A DNA stretch of 24,391 bases, from the NCBI GenBank assembly GCA_007120815.1, contig SKMY01000280.1:1-24391 (forward strand), given 5' to 3'. Positions 8,365 to 14,775 of this stretch are shown piece after piece. Source of the DNA: Syntrophomonadaceae bacterium. GTDB taxonomy: Bacteria > Bacillota_D > Dethiobacteria > DTU022 > UBA8154. The position numbers were made by a program, and so were the translations under genes. Under the pieces are notes generated by a model that ran no database searches, was not told the DNA's origin, and saw nothing but the letters and a program-made list of their open reading frames with translations. Positions within the stretch are counted from its first letter, which is position 1. Each line of letters starts with the position of its first letter.

Positions 8365-8835
8365 TCAGACTTCATATCTTAGCAGGGCCAGAATCATGCT
8401 CTCAAACAGGCGGCCCCTGAGCATCCCCCGAAGGCTTTCATCCTCTGTCATCGTATCCAGGGCATCCAGTACAGATTCCATCAGCTTGGATTCCCTGTAA
8501 GAGATGAGTTTTTCCTCGTAAATTCGATAAATAAATTGCCGGGCTCTTTCTTTTTCAATGTACCCGGTTGATGCCTCCCTCAACAACATGGAAAGCAATC
8601 CGCCCTCTGGTATTCTTATCTTTTTAAGCCGGACAAATCCCTTGCCACCCCGTTTGCTCTCAACCAGGTAGCCTTTTTCAAGGGTAAAGCGCGTTTCTAA
8701 AACGTAGTTAACCTGGGAGGGTACACACTGAAACTTTTGAGAGAGTTCTTTTCTTCGAATGTCAATATAACCTGAAGCGCTTAAGGTAAGCAGTCTCTTT
8801 AAATACGCCTCAATGCTGTTGGCCAGGCTTCCCAT
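8365..8835 (-). CDS. ctsR: CtsR, repressor of class III heat-shock genes
   Basis: A 156-residue dimeric winged-helix repressor of clp genes, first gene of its own operon. The N-terminal DNA-binding part runs to about residue 72 and the C-terminal four-helix part carries dimer contacts and the McsB/ClpC targets. The wing loop that senses heat in Bacillus, Arg62 followed by four glycines, reads R62-G-G-K-G here, so the third glycine is replaced by lysine at position 65. The start ATG has only a weak AGAGGG ribosome site. A CtsR box lies about 100 bases upstream, which fits autoregulation. Identity is secure; whether the altered loop shifts the temperature response is open. Confidence 0.95.
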   Translation of the reverse strand: MGSLANSIEAYLKRLLTLSASGYIDIRRKELSQKFQCVPSQVNYVLETRFTLEKGYLVESKRGGKGFVRLKKIRIPEGGLLSMLLREASTGYIEKERARQFIYRIYEEKLISYRESKLMESVLDALDTMTEDESLRGMLRGRLFESMILALLRYEV

Positions 8836-8931
8836 GTTCTGCCCTCTTTCCCTGTGTCACTATGGGCTAGCTTCCTCGAAAACGCTGAGAATTATACGGT
8901 TGACACCGATAATCTAAGAAATGCACAAGAG

Positions 8932-8948
8932 TTTGACTTTCTCTGACT
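8932..8948 (-). promoter_or_regulatory. CtsR operator (tandem heptads)
   Basis: On the minus strand AGTCAGA, spacer GAA, AGTCAAA. The known CtsR box is RGTCAAA-NAN-RGTCAAA, so 13 of 14 heptad positions and the spacer fit. It lies just downstream of the predicted -10 of the ctsR promoter, the right place to block transcription. Confidence 0.9.
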
Positions 8949-8963
8949 TTTATTGCTACCGTT

Positions 8964-8994
8964 ATTATACCCCGGGGCCCCCGGCAAGGTGCAA
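8964..8994 (-). promoter_or_regulatory. Predicted ctsR-mcsA-mcsB-clpC promoter
   Basis: Minus-strand TATAAT (8964-8969) with TTGCAC (8989-8994) 19 bases upstream. The -10 is perfect, while the spacer is longer than ideal and consists of a G/C-rich near-palindrome. The rest of the 385-base gap between ctsR and ahbB holds the CtsR box and the ahb terminator; I see no gene in it. Confidence 0.6.
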
Positions 8995-9103
8995 ATTTCT
9001 ATTTTGACTGTTTAATGCGATATAATCGCCCATCAAAGCATTTTCCCTAAATACATCCTTTTCCTTCCCTATTTTTATTGTTTAAGCGGTATTCATCCAG
9101 AAA

Positions 9104-9135
9104 ACAAAAAAATCGGCGGGATAAACACCCACCGA
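9104..9135 (-). terminator. Rho-independent terminator of the hemB-ahb operon
   Basis: Minus strand: TCGG-T-GGG, a 7-base loop, CCC-G-CCGA (one mismatch), followed directly by a run of seven T. It lies 86 bases after the ahbB stop. Confidence 0.85.
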
Positions 9136-9220
9136 AGTCTGTGAAAAATATGTCAGGAAACAACAAATACCACCCCTTTACCCTGCCAAGGGTCCGCCAT
9201 TCCGTATTTAATGGGGTCGA

Positions 9221-9697
9221 TCATGATTTGTTGTCGTAATACGTCATGCTCGTTTTTTTAAATTCCCGTGTGCTGTAAAGAATGATAAAGTCATCGATGC
9301 CGACCGCACGGGCCATACGCTGAACGGTGTTTTCGCAGCTTTCCCTGGAGGTCCCATGAATCATGGTATAAATGTTATAAGGCCATTGAGGATAAGCAGG
9401 GCGACGGTAAACATGGCTGGCTTCCATAAAAGAGGCCAGGACATACCCGGTTTTGTCTATCATATCATCCGGGACCTTCCAGGCCACCATGGCATTGGCC
9501 ACGTACCCGGCATGGCGGTGATACAGCACTGCGCCAACCCGCCTTAAGGACCCTTCGCTCTTCATGTGCTTCAGGTATTTCAACAATTCATCCTGGGTGA
9601 GGCCCAATTCATGGGCTACTTCCTTAAATGGCTCTTTTTCCAAAGGAATGTCTCCCTGCAGGGCCGTTACGATCTTTTTTTGCAACCCTTCGTCCAT
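9221..9697 (-). CDS. ahbB: Siroheme decarboxylase subunit AhbB (Lrp/AsnC-like)
   Basis: A 158-residue protein of the AhbA/AhbB (NirDLGH) family. With AhbA it removes the two acetate carboxylates on C12 and C18 of siroheme to give 12,18-didecarboxysiroheme, the first step of the alternative heme route. An N-terminal helix-turn-helix (to about residue 60) precedes an AsnC-type RAM domain. The AhbB signature is clear: RRVGAVLYHRHAGYVANAM, ASHVYRRP, WPYNIYTMIHG and a C-terminal STREFKKTSMTYY. The ribosome site is AAGGAG. It is the last gene of the operon, 13 bases after ahbA and followed by the terminator. A DNA-binding role cannot be excluded because the HTH fold is retained. Confidence 0.92.
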   Translation of the reverse strand: MDEGLQKKIVTALQGDIPLEKEPFKEVAHELGLTQDELLKYLKHMKSEGSLRRVGAVLYHRHAGYVANAMVAWKVPDDMIDKTGYVLASFMEASHVYRRPAYPQWPYNIYTMIHGTSRESCENTVQRMARAVGIDDFIILYSTREFKKTSMTYYDNKS

Positions 9698-9710
9698 TTA
9701 TGTACTCTCC

Positions 9711-10160
9711 TTATTTCAATTCCAGGTTCAGGCCAATTTTGTAAACATGCTCCGCCGGTAGTTTCAGGAGGTCTTTCACACCCTTTCGCGCTCTGACCTC
9801 TGTTAAGACATGATCGGCCTCTTTTTCACTGGGAGCGGTCACCGTAAACCACAGGTTAAAAACGTGATTTCTCTGGTAGTTGTGGGTAACGCCTTTAAAA
9901 CGGTTGATGAATTGGGCCACCTCTTCCAACTGGTCCGTGTCAACCTGGACCGCAGCCAGTGTGCTGAAAAAACCCAGCCTGGCTCCATCAAACACGCCCC
10001 CGAGGCGGCGGATATACCCTTCGCTTTTTAAGCGGCGCACCCGCTTTAACACGTCACCTTCGGTGAGGCCGATGGTACTGCCCAGTTCAGCAAAAGGCCT
10101 CCGGCAAAGGGGAAAACGGCTTTGGATGTGGTTTAGTATCTTTTTATCTATCGAATCCAC
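9711..10160 (-). CDS. ahbA: Siroheme decarboxylase subunit AhbA (Lrp/AsnC-like)
   Basis: A 149-residue partner of AhbB. The AhbA signature is visible: YIRRLGGVFDGARLGF near residue 50, then VTHNYQRNHVFNLWFTVTA near 90, which carries the substrate-contacting His/Tyr/Arg residues of the family. An N-terminal HTH and a RAM-like domain make up the whole protein. The GTG start at 10160 has AGGAGG 9 bases upstream, inside the 3' end of ahbD; the two genes overlap by 17 bases, so translation is probably coupled. Separate A and B proteins, rather than a fusion, agree with the heterodimer known from sulfate reducers. Confidence 0.92.
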   Translation of the reverse strand: MDSIDKKILNHIQSRFPLCRRPFAELGSTIGLTEGDVLKRVRRLKSEGYIRRLGGVFDGARLGFFSTLAAVQVDTDQLEEVAQFINRFKGVTHNYQRNHVFNLWFTVTAPSEKEADHVLTEVRARKGVKDLLKLPAEHVYKIGLNLELK

Positions 10161-11169
10161 GCCTTTTCTCCTCCTGTTCTCTTGGTCTGTAGAGGCACCA
10201 GGGGTCTTCCGCCATCATGTTTCCGTGATAGTAATAAGCCCGGGCCCGGCAGCCGCTGCAAGTGTCCCCGAACTCACAGTGACCGCATTTTCCGCCCATT
10301 TCGCCCCGGCGCAGGGTTTGAAACAGTTCACTTCCCCGCCAAAGGGAGGAGAAAGGCGTTTCCAGCACATTGCCTGCTTTAAGGGGCAGGTAGGGGCAGG
10401 GATTGACATCCCCGCCTGGGGTTATACAGCAGTAAGCCGTTCCTGCCAGACAGCCCCGACTAAAGCGCGTCTCCATGCCTTTTACGGCAGCAATGCGCAT
10501 GAATTGGGGGGCGCAGGTGGGCTTCAGTTCGATAGGCACACGGGTCTGCTTCTCCATGATACGGTGCAATAGTTTTTCATACTGTCTCTGGCGCAGCGCT
10601 TCTTTCTCCATGCTGACAGCCCGGCCCGTTGGGACCAGAAAAAATACATGATGGGCCGCTGCACCCAACTTGACCGACAGGTCGGCAATCCGTTCAAACT
10701 CCTCGACGTTAGATTCCACCACGGTGGTATGAACCTGGAACTCCAGGCCCACAGCACGGCAGTTTTCCATCCCCTGGAGGGCAGCTTTCCAGCTGCCCGG
10801 CACCCGTCGAAGGTCATCATGGATAGGCGCTTCGGCACTGTCCAGGCTAATCCCCATGCGCATGGCCCCGGCCTCTTTTAACTCTCGGGCTTTTTCCCGG
10901 GTCAGCATGGTTCCCGAAGTCCCGAATACCGGGCGTAGACCCAGCCCCCGGGCATGAGCCGTCAGTTCCAAAATGTCATTCCGCAGGAGAGGCTCTCCTC
11001 CGCTAAAAATCACCAGCTGAAAGCCGCAGCGGCTTATTTCATCCAAAAGGGTTTTTCCCTCTTCCGTGGAAAGTTCGCGGGCATCTTTTTCTCCGGCATC
11101 ACGATAGCAATGCCGGCAGTTCAAGTGGCATTGACGCGTCGTATTCCAGGATACAAGCAAATATACCAC
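10144..11169 (-). CDS. ahbD: Radical SAM heme synthase AhbD
   Basis: A 341-residue radical SAM protein with a C-terminal SPASM-like region. In the Ahb route AhbD oxidatively decarboxylates the two propionates of Fe-coproporphyrin III to the vinyl groups of heme. The SAM cluster motif is CHLNCRHC (residues 14-21), with the FSGGEPL motif near 56. The auxiliary cluster cysteines are in CLAGTAYCC, NPCPY, CGHC, DTCSGC and a final DPWC. It follows ahbC after 14 bases and overlaps ahbA. The start is uncertain: GTG 11169 has its ribosome site (GGAAGG) almost touching it, while TTG 11160 is better spaced. AhbC/AhbD/NirJ are paralogous, so the AhbD assignment rests on gene order and the N-terminal LLVSWNTTRQC form. 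Confidence 0.85.
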   Translation of the reverse strand: MVYLLVSWNTTRQCHLNCRHCYRDAGEKDARELSTEEGKTLLDEISRCGFQLVIFSGGEPLLRNDILELTAHARGLGLRPVFGTSGTMLTREKARELKEAGAMRMGISLDSAEAPIHDDLRRVPGSWKAALQGMENCRAVGLEFQVHTTVVESNVEEFERIADLSVKLGAAAHHVFFLVPTGRAVSMEKEALRQRQYEKLLHRIMEKQTRVPIELKPTCAPQFMRIAAVKGMETRFSRGCLAGTAYCCITPGGDVNPCPYLPLKAGNVLETPFSSLWRGSELFQTLRRGEMGGKCGHCEFGDTCSGCRARAYYYHGNMMAEDPWCLYRPREQEEKRRGFDR

Positions 11170-11183
11170 CCTTCCAATTCGGT

Positions 11184-12362
11184 CTATTCCAAAATAATCT
11201 CTTCCTCCATCAGGTAACAGCCGGGGTCGGAGGCCCAGAAATCACCGTATACCGCCTCCGCCCTGGAACGTAAATTGCCGTTACAAACTGAAAGCCACCG
11301 GCAGCGGCCGCAGCGGCCTTTAAGCAGCGGTTTTCGGTCTTTTAGCCCTCTTAATAGGGGATGAGAGGTATCGGTCCAGATTTCACCGAAAGACCGTTCT
11401 CTCACATTACCGAAGGCATGGTCGGGGGTAAACTGGTCGGGATGGACAAACCCCTGACTATCAACGGCGGAAATCGCCATGCCGCTGCGGTTTCCTCCAT
11501 TCATGGAGATAAGCCGCCAAATTCGTTCAGCAGCGGCGTGATCCTCCGCTTTCATTTTAAGATAGAGATAAACCCCATCGGCGTGATTATCAACGGTTAA
11601 AACTTCTTTCATGGTTCCTTCAGCATCCATAACCTGCACCTGTTGGGCTATCAGGTCCAACAAAGCGCGTTTCTCCCCCGGTGTGATATCCTCCTCTATG
11701 ATTTGAATCCCCCGACCGGAGTAGACCAGGTGATAGAAACAAACACGGGGTATGCCCTCTTCTTTAATCAATCGAAACATATCAGGCACCTGGGACAAAT
11801 TATGCCGGGTTACGGTAAAACGTAGGCCCACCTTTAAACCGGCTGAAAGACAGTGGTTAATGCCCGTTAACGCCTCGTCAAAGGCGCCCTTCTGCCCGCG
11901 AAACTGGTCGTGGGCTGTGCCTATACCGTCAAGGCTAACCCCAACATAACTGATGCCGGCCTTTTTGAACTTTCGGGCCGTTTTTCCATCGATCAGAGTG
12001 CCGTTTGTAGAAATCGTGGCCCGCAGTCCCCGGGAGGCGGCGTATTCCACCAGCTCATGGATGTCTTCCCGCATTAACGGTTCTCCACCAGAAAAAAGCA
12101 ATACAGGAACACGGAAGGCTGCCAGGTCGTCGATAAAATGCCGGGCTTCGTTTGTGTCCAGTTCTCCATTAAAGGGTCGTTTTTCCGAACGGGCGTAACA
12201 GTGAAGACAGTTCAGGTTGCAGGTACGGGTGCAGTTCCACACAACAACAGGCCCTAAGCTGTCGGATACACCGTGAACAGCTCCCCGGGACCCATGGTGA
12301 TAACGAAGTCCGTCTCCATAGTGTTCGGCGTTCTGACACAACAGCTTGGTGATACTAATCAA
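11184..12362 (-). CDS. ahbC: Radical SAM 12,18-didecarboxysiroheme deacetylase AhbC
   Basis: A radical SAM/SPASM enzyme of about 392 residues that removes the acetate side chains of didecarboxysiroheme, giving Fe-coproporphyrin III. The family N-terminus is clear (ISITKLLC...DGLRYHHGS...GPVVVWNCTRTC), then the SAM cluster CNLNCLHC, LFSGGEPLM, ATISTNG and a C-terminal cluster region with CGRCRWLSVCNGNLRSRAE and DPGC. Homologues begin at the residue encoded by a TTG at 12362, which has a G-rich site 7 bases upstream, so I place the start there. ATG 12377, ATG 12404 and GTG 12416 are in frame and would add up to 18 residues with no family match. It lies after the Fur-type gene and before ahbD. 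Confidence 0.88.
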   Translation of the reverse strand: MISITKLLCQNAEHYGDGLRYHHGSRGAVHGVSDSLGPVVVWNCTRTCNLNCLHCYARSEKRPFNGELDTNEARHFIDDLAAFRVPVLLFSGGEPLMREDIHELVEYAASRGLRATISTNGTLIDGKTARKFKKAGISYVGVSLDGIGTAHDQFRGQKGAFDEALTGINHCLSAGLKVGLRFTVTRHNLSQVPDMFRLIKEEGIPRVCFYHLVYSGRGIQIIEEDITPGEKRALLDLIAQQVQVMDAEGTMKEVLTVDNHADGVYLYLKMKAEDHAAAERIWRLISMNGGNRSGMAISAVDSQGFVHPDQFTPDHAFGNVRERSFGEIWTDTSHPLLRGLKDRKPLLKGRCGRCRWLSVCNGNLRSRAEAVYGDFWASDPGCYLMEEEIILE

Positions 12363-12452
12363 GGTTAAACCCCCCATATTTAAACAAAAAGGAGAGACGC
12401 CCATAGGCACTCCCACTTGTCTTGACAGGTATCTCAGATCATCACATAAGGC

Positions 12453-12881
12453 CTACTTTGAACATTTTGAACAAAAACCCCAAAGGTACAATTCTTTTTT
12501 GTCCACGGTGTACCCCGGTTTTATCGCTGCTAAGTCAGGCATTTGTTCGTTTTCCAGGCACTCGGTCCGGCCGCAGGACTTGCAGATAAAATGGGGATGG
12601 CAATGTCCGTGACCCTGACCGTGGGTGCCGCAGCCGCAAAGGGCAAATCGACCGGCCCGGTCTCCTACCTCTACCCTGTGGACAATACCCGCCCTTACAA
12701 AAGCATCCAGTGAACGATAGATACTCACAGGATTCATCTCAATTCCGCTTAATTGCTGATTTATTTCATGGTGGGTCAGCGGCCCCTTGGCCTCCAAGAG
12801 CAACCGGATCAAGGCCAAACGACCGGGAGTCTTCTTCAACCCAACCTTGGAAAGGATTTCTTCTGCAGCGTCACGGCTCAT
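12453..12881 (-). CDS. Fur-family metalloregulator with Cys/His-rich insert
   Basis: A protein of about 142 residues with the Fur/PerR/Zur winged helix (KKTPGRLALIRLLLE...MNPVSIYRSLDAFVRAGIVHRV) and dimerisation domain. The structural zinc site is formed by CKSC near 110 and CSKC at the C-terminus. Just before it lies an unusual run with CGCGTHGQGHGHCHPHF, four His and three Cys more than needed for the standard sites. This part looks most like Zur, but it could also sense iron, peroxide or heme; I leave the subtype open. The start is the ATG at 12881 with AAGGTG 5 bases upstream rather than the TTG at 12899. It sits inside the heme operon between hemB and ahbC and has its own promoter-like sequence. 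Confidence 0.88.
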   Translation of the reverse strand: MSRDAAEEILSKVGLKKTPGRLALIRLLLEAKGPLTHHEINQQLSGIEMNPVSIYRSLDAFVRAGIVHRVEVGDRAGRFALCGCGTHGQGHGHCHPHFICKSCGRTECLENEQMPDLAAIKPGYTVDKKELYLWGFCSKCSK

Positions 12882-12905
12882 GAGTTCACCTTCTTGCAAA
12901 GCGCG

Positions 12906-12951
12906 TTGTTATCATAGTTTATACTGTAACAATAACCGCAGAATGAGTCAA
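12906..12951 (-). promoter_or_regulatory. Promoter and inverted repeat before the Fur-family gene
   Basis: Minus strand TTGACT (12946-12951), 17 bases, TACAGT (12923-12928). The inverted repeat TTGTTA-N15-TAACAA (12906-12932) overlaps the -10. This fits an internal, autoregulated promoter in the 81-base gap between hemB and the regulator; the repeat is not a standard Fur or PerR box. Confidence 0.45.
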
Positions 12952-12962
12952 GATACGACAAA

Positions 12963-13943
12963 TTAATATGAAGAAAGGAGCCAGCGGGCCGCGTCCTTGG
13001 CATGGTATGTGATAATCAGGTCGGCTCCTGCACGTTTCATTGACATTAATTTTTCCAGCACAACGGCTTGTTCATCCAGCCATCCTTTCTGGGCGGCTGC
13101 TTTTACCATGGCATACTCACCGCTTACATTATAAGCGACCACGGGACATAAAACATTTTCTTTGACTGCGCGAATGACATCCAGGTAAGAAAGAGCAGGT
13201 TTAACCATGACCATGTCAGCGCCTTCTCCTACATCTTCTATGACTTCCTTTAGCGCTTCCCTGACATTCGCCGGATCCAACTGGTGGGTGCGACGGTCGC
13301 CAAAAGAGGGGGCCGAACTGGCAGCATCCCGGAAGGGCCCGTAAAAAGCCGAAGCGTACTTTACAGCATAGGACATAATGGCGGTGCTTTCGAACCCTTC
13401 AGCATCCAGGGCTTCCCTAAGGGCTCCCACTCGCCCGTCCATCATATCCGATGGTGCAACAATATCTGCACCGGCCCGGGCATGGGAAAGGGCCGCCTGG
13501 GCTAGCAGGTGTAGGGTTGGATCGTTACAGATTTCCCCATCTTTAACGATACCACAATGGCCGTCCGCGGTGTAAGCACAGAGACACACATCGGTAATAA
13601 CGGTCAGATCCGGTTCTTTTTCTTTTAAGGCCGCAACACCCCGCTGAACCGCTTCGCCTGGATCAAAACTGGAACTGGCCAGGGCGTCCTTGTATCCTGG
13701 GATGCCAAAGAGTATTACGGCCGGGATTCCAAGCTCTTTTATTTCTGCTCCCTCCCGGACCAGGTTATCTACAGACATCTGAAATACTCCGGGCATGGAT
13801 TCTACCGGGTTTTTGATGTTTTCGCCATTTGTTACAAACAGGGGATACACCAGGTCTTTTACATGCAAGTGCGTTTCTCGAATCATCCCGCGCAGAGATT
13901 CTGTTCTTCTCAACCGCCGGGGCCGGTCCTGGGGAAAAGGCAC
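12963..13943 (-). CDS. hemB: Porphobilinogen synthase (5-aminolevulinate dehydratase)
   Basis: A 326-residue enzyme that condenses two 5-aminolevulinate molecules to porphobilinogen, the common precursor of heme, siroheme and B12. Active-site lysines are seen in SYAVKYAS (near 200) and VMVKPALSY (near 253), the latter forming the Schiff base. The catalytic zinc site DVCLCAYTADGHCG (Cys-x-Cys-x7-Cys, near 118) marks the zinc-dependent class. The GTG start at 13943 has AAAGGA 9 bases upstream. It is the first gene of the operon, ahead of the Fur-type regulator and ahbC-D-A-B. The other early enzymes (hemA, hemL, hemC, hemD) are not in this window. Confidence 0.97.
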   Translation of the reverse strand: MPFPQDRPRRLRRTESLRGMIRETHLHVKDLVYPLFVTNGENIKNPVESMPGVFQMSVDNLVREGAEIKELGIPAVILFGIPGYKDALASSSFDPGEAVQRGVAALKEKEPDLTVITDVCLCAYTADGHCGIVKDGEICNDPTLHLLAQAALSHARAGADIVAPSDMMDGRVGALREALDAEGFESTAIMSYAVKYASAFYGPFRDAASSAPSFGDRRTHQLDPANVREALKEVIEDVGEGADMVMVKPALSYLDVIRAVKENVLCPVVAYNVSGEYAMVKAAAQKGWLDEQAVVLEKLMSMKRAGADLIITYHAKDAARWLLSSY

Positions 13944-13967
13944 GCTGATTCATCCTTTCTTTTCCAT

Positions 13968-13987
13968 TAGTCTATGCGCTTAGACTA
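13968..13987. promoter_or_regulatory. TAGTCTA inverted repeat at the hemB promoter (candidate operator)
   Basis: TAGTCTA-N6-TAGACTA, perfect 7-base arms, covers the -10 and likely start site of hemB. A third TAGTCTA lies at 14029-14035, upstream of the -35. Three copies of a 7-mer in 68 bases at a promoter is strong evidence of a binding site; the protein is unknown. Confidence 0.6.
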
Positions 13988-14012
13988 TATCACGACATGT
14001 CTTGAAAAACAA
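13984..14012 (-). promoter_or_regulatory. Predicted hemB promoter
   Basis: Minus strand TTGTTT (14007-14012), 17 bases, TATAGT (13984-13989). It is about 40 bases upstream of the hemB start and overlaps the TAGTCTA repeat described next. Confidence 0.5.
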
Positions 14013-14142
14013 GCCGGGTTCAAAAGGTTAGTCTACCACAATGGAATCATGATAGATTCTTTTTAAAAAAAAATCTTTATAAAAAAGGATTTTCCAAAAT
14101 GATGTAGAATAGAATTAAGTAATAAACGTTTACATTTTGCAT

Positions 14143-14345
14143 ATTGAATTGGCGGAACAGGTGCCCCCTCGTGGGGTTCAATTGGGAAGTCCGGTGAAAA
14201 GCCGGCGCGGTACCGCCACTGTAAGGGGGAGCACGCTTACACCATGTCACTTGGCCCATAGGGCCTGGGAAGACGTAGGCGCTGAAAATGAACCCGAGCC
14301 AGGAGACCGGCCTGTTTCAAAACACCGTCGACCTACGGGTATAGG
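14143..14345 (+). promoter_or_regulatory. Cobalamin (B12) riboswitch
   Basis: The conserved core is easily read in order: ACAGGTGCC, GGGAAG, CCGGTGAAAAGCCGGCGCGG, GCCACTGTAA, GGGAAGACGTAGGCG, and the B12 box AGCCAGGAGACCGGCC at 14297-14312, which in this RNA class binds adenosyl- or other cobalamins and forms a kissing loop. TAGGGA at 14342-14347 can pair with TCCCTA at 14372-14377, the 5' arm of the following terminator, so it works as an antiterminator: B12 bound should give termination. Unusually, no gene follows between the riboswitch and two terminators. Confidence 0.95.
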
Positions 14346-14369
14346 GAGGTGTTTGGATCACGATATCCT

Positions 14370-14404
14370 AATCCCTAACTTTGTAGTTCAGGGATTATTT
14401 TTTT
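14370..14404 (+). terminator. Attenuator terminator of the cobalamin riboswitch
   Basis: AATCCCT-AAC, 6-base loop, GTT-C-AGGGATT: ten pairs with one bulged C, followed by TATTTTTTT. Its 5' arm is shared with the antiterminator pairing. Confidence 0.9.
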
Positions 14405-14436
14405 CCTGTTAAACCCATTGTTTTCTTCTTTAAACT

Positions 14437-14466
14437 CCGGCAGTTTTCCCTGCCGGTATTTTTTTT
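14437..14466 (+). terminator. Second tandem terminator
   Basis: CCGGCAG, loop of six, CTGCCGG (perfect 7-base stem) followed by TATTTTTTTT. It starts only 33 bases after the first terminator and there is no coding sequence between them. Confidence 0.9.
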
Positions 14467-14493
14467 GTAAGGACCCAGAGCAACTTTTTAGGG

Positions 14494-14605
14494 AAGCTGC
14501 GGGGACGATTCTGTCGGGGAATGGCCCCAATGGGCCCGAGGCCCATTTCCGGAGCGAAGCGGAAGACCGACTCTTGGGGAAAGCGACGGAACTGTTCCCC
14601 TGCTT
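14494..14605. repeat. REP/BIME-like element (two inverted copies)
   Basis: A G/C-rich island in AT-rich surroundings. A GGGGACGATTCTGTCG copy on the plus strand (14501-14515) faces a related copy on the minus strand (29 bases, 14577-14605, containing GGGGAACAGTTCCGTCG). Between them are two further hairpins: ATGGGCC-CGA-GGCCCAT, and TTCCG paired with CGGAA. GTCGG (before) and CCGAC (after) can close the whole into a branched structure. The minus copy matches 25 of 29 bases with 18276-18304. This pattern of paired inverted short repeats is typical of REP/BIME elements mobilised by RAYT transposases. Small open frames here are not convincing as genes. Confidence 0.65.
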
Positions 14606-14665
14606 CACAGCAGTGCATGGGTAATAAGAAAATGGTTAAGCAGTTCATTTTTTAAAAAAAGGGTT

Positions 14666-14693
14666 TTGCTTCTGCAGTGTCAAAAAATATAGT
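14666..14693 (+). promoter_or_regulatory. Predicted promoter of the FabK-like gene
   Basis: TTGCTT (14666-14671), 16 bases, TATAGT (14688-14693). It gives the downstream gene a start of transcription independent of the riboswitch. Confidence 0.5.
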
Positions 14694-14775
14694 AAGAATT
14701 TTAACAAATCTCTGCCTTTAGTTCCCCGCCAATCGTTTTTTTACAGGCAGTGATTCTAAAAAGGAGATGATTGGT

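Noticed and set aside
9003..9009. Second TTTGACT heptad upstream of the ctsR promoter
   Set aside because: It is a lone half-site without the second heptad at the required spacing.
9017..9029. GCGAT-ATA-ATCGC palindrome in the ctsR-ahbB gap
   Set aside because: Perfect but short; no promoter or gene pointing from it was found, so I could not give it a role.
14076..14110. Possible promoter for the riboswitch (TTTATA ... TAGAAT)
   Set aside because: The spacing of 23 bases is too long; the riboswitch promoter remains unidentified.
14137..14412. 91-codon frame across the riboswitch
   Set aside because: It lies wholly in the structured riboswitch and attenuator and has no protein-like composition.
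14418..14624. 68-codon plus frame and overlapping minus frames in the REP-like island
   Set aside because: They run through a terminator and hairpins, lack ribosome sites and match no family.
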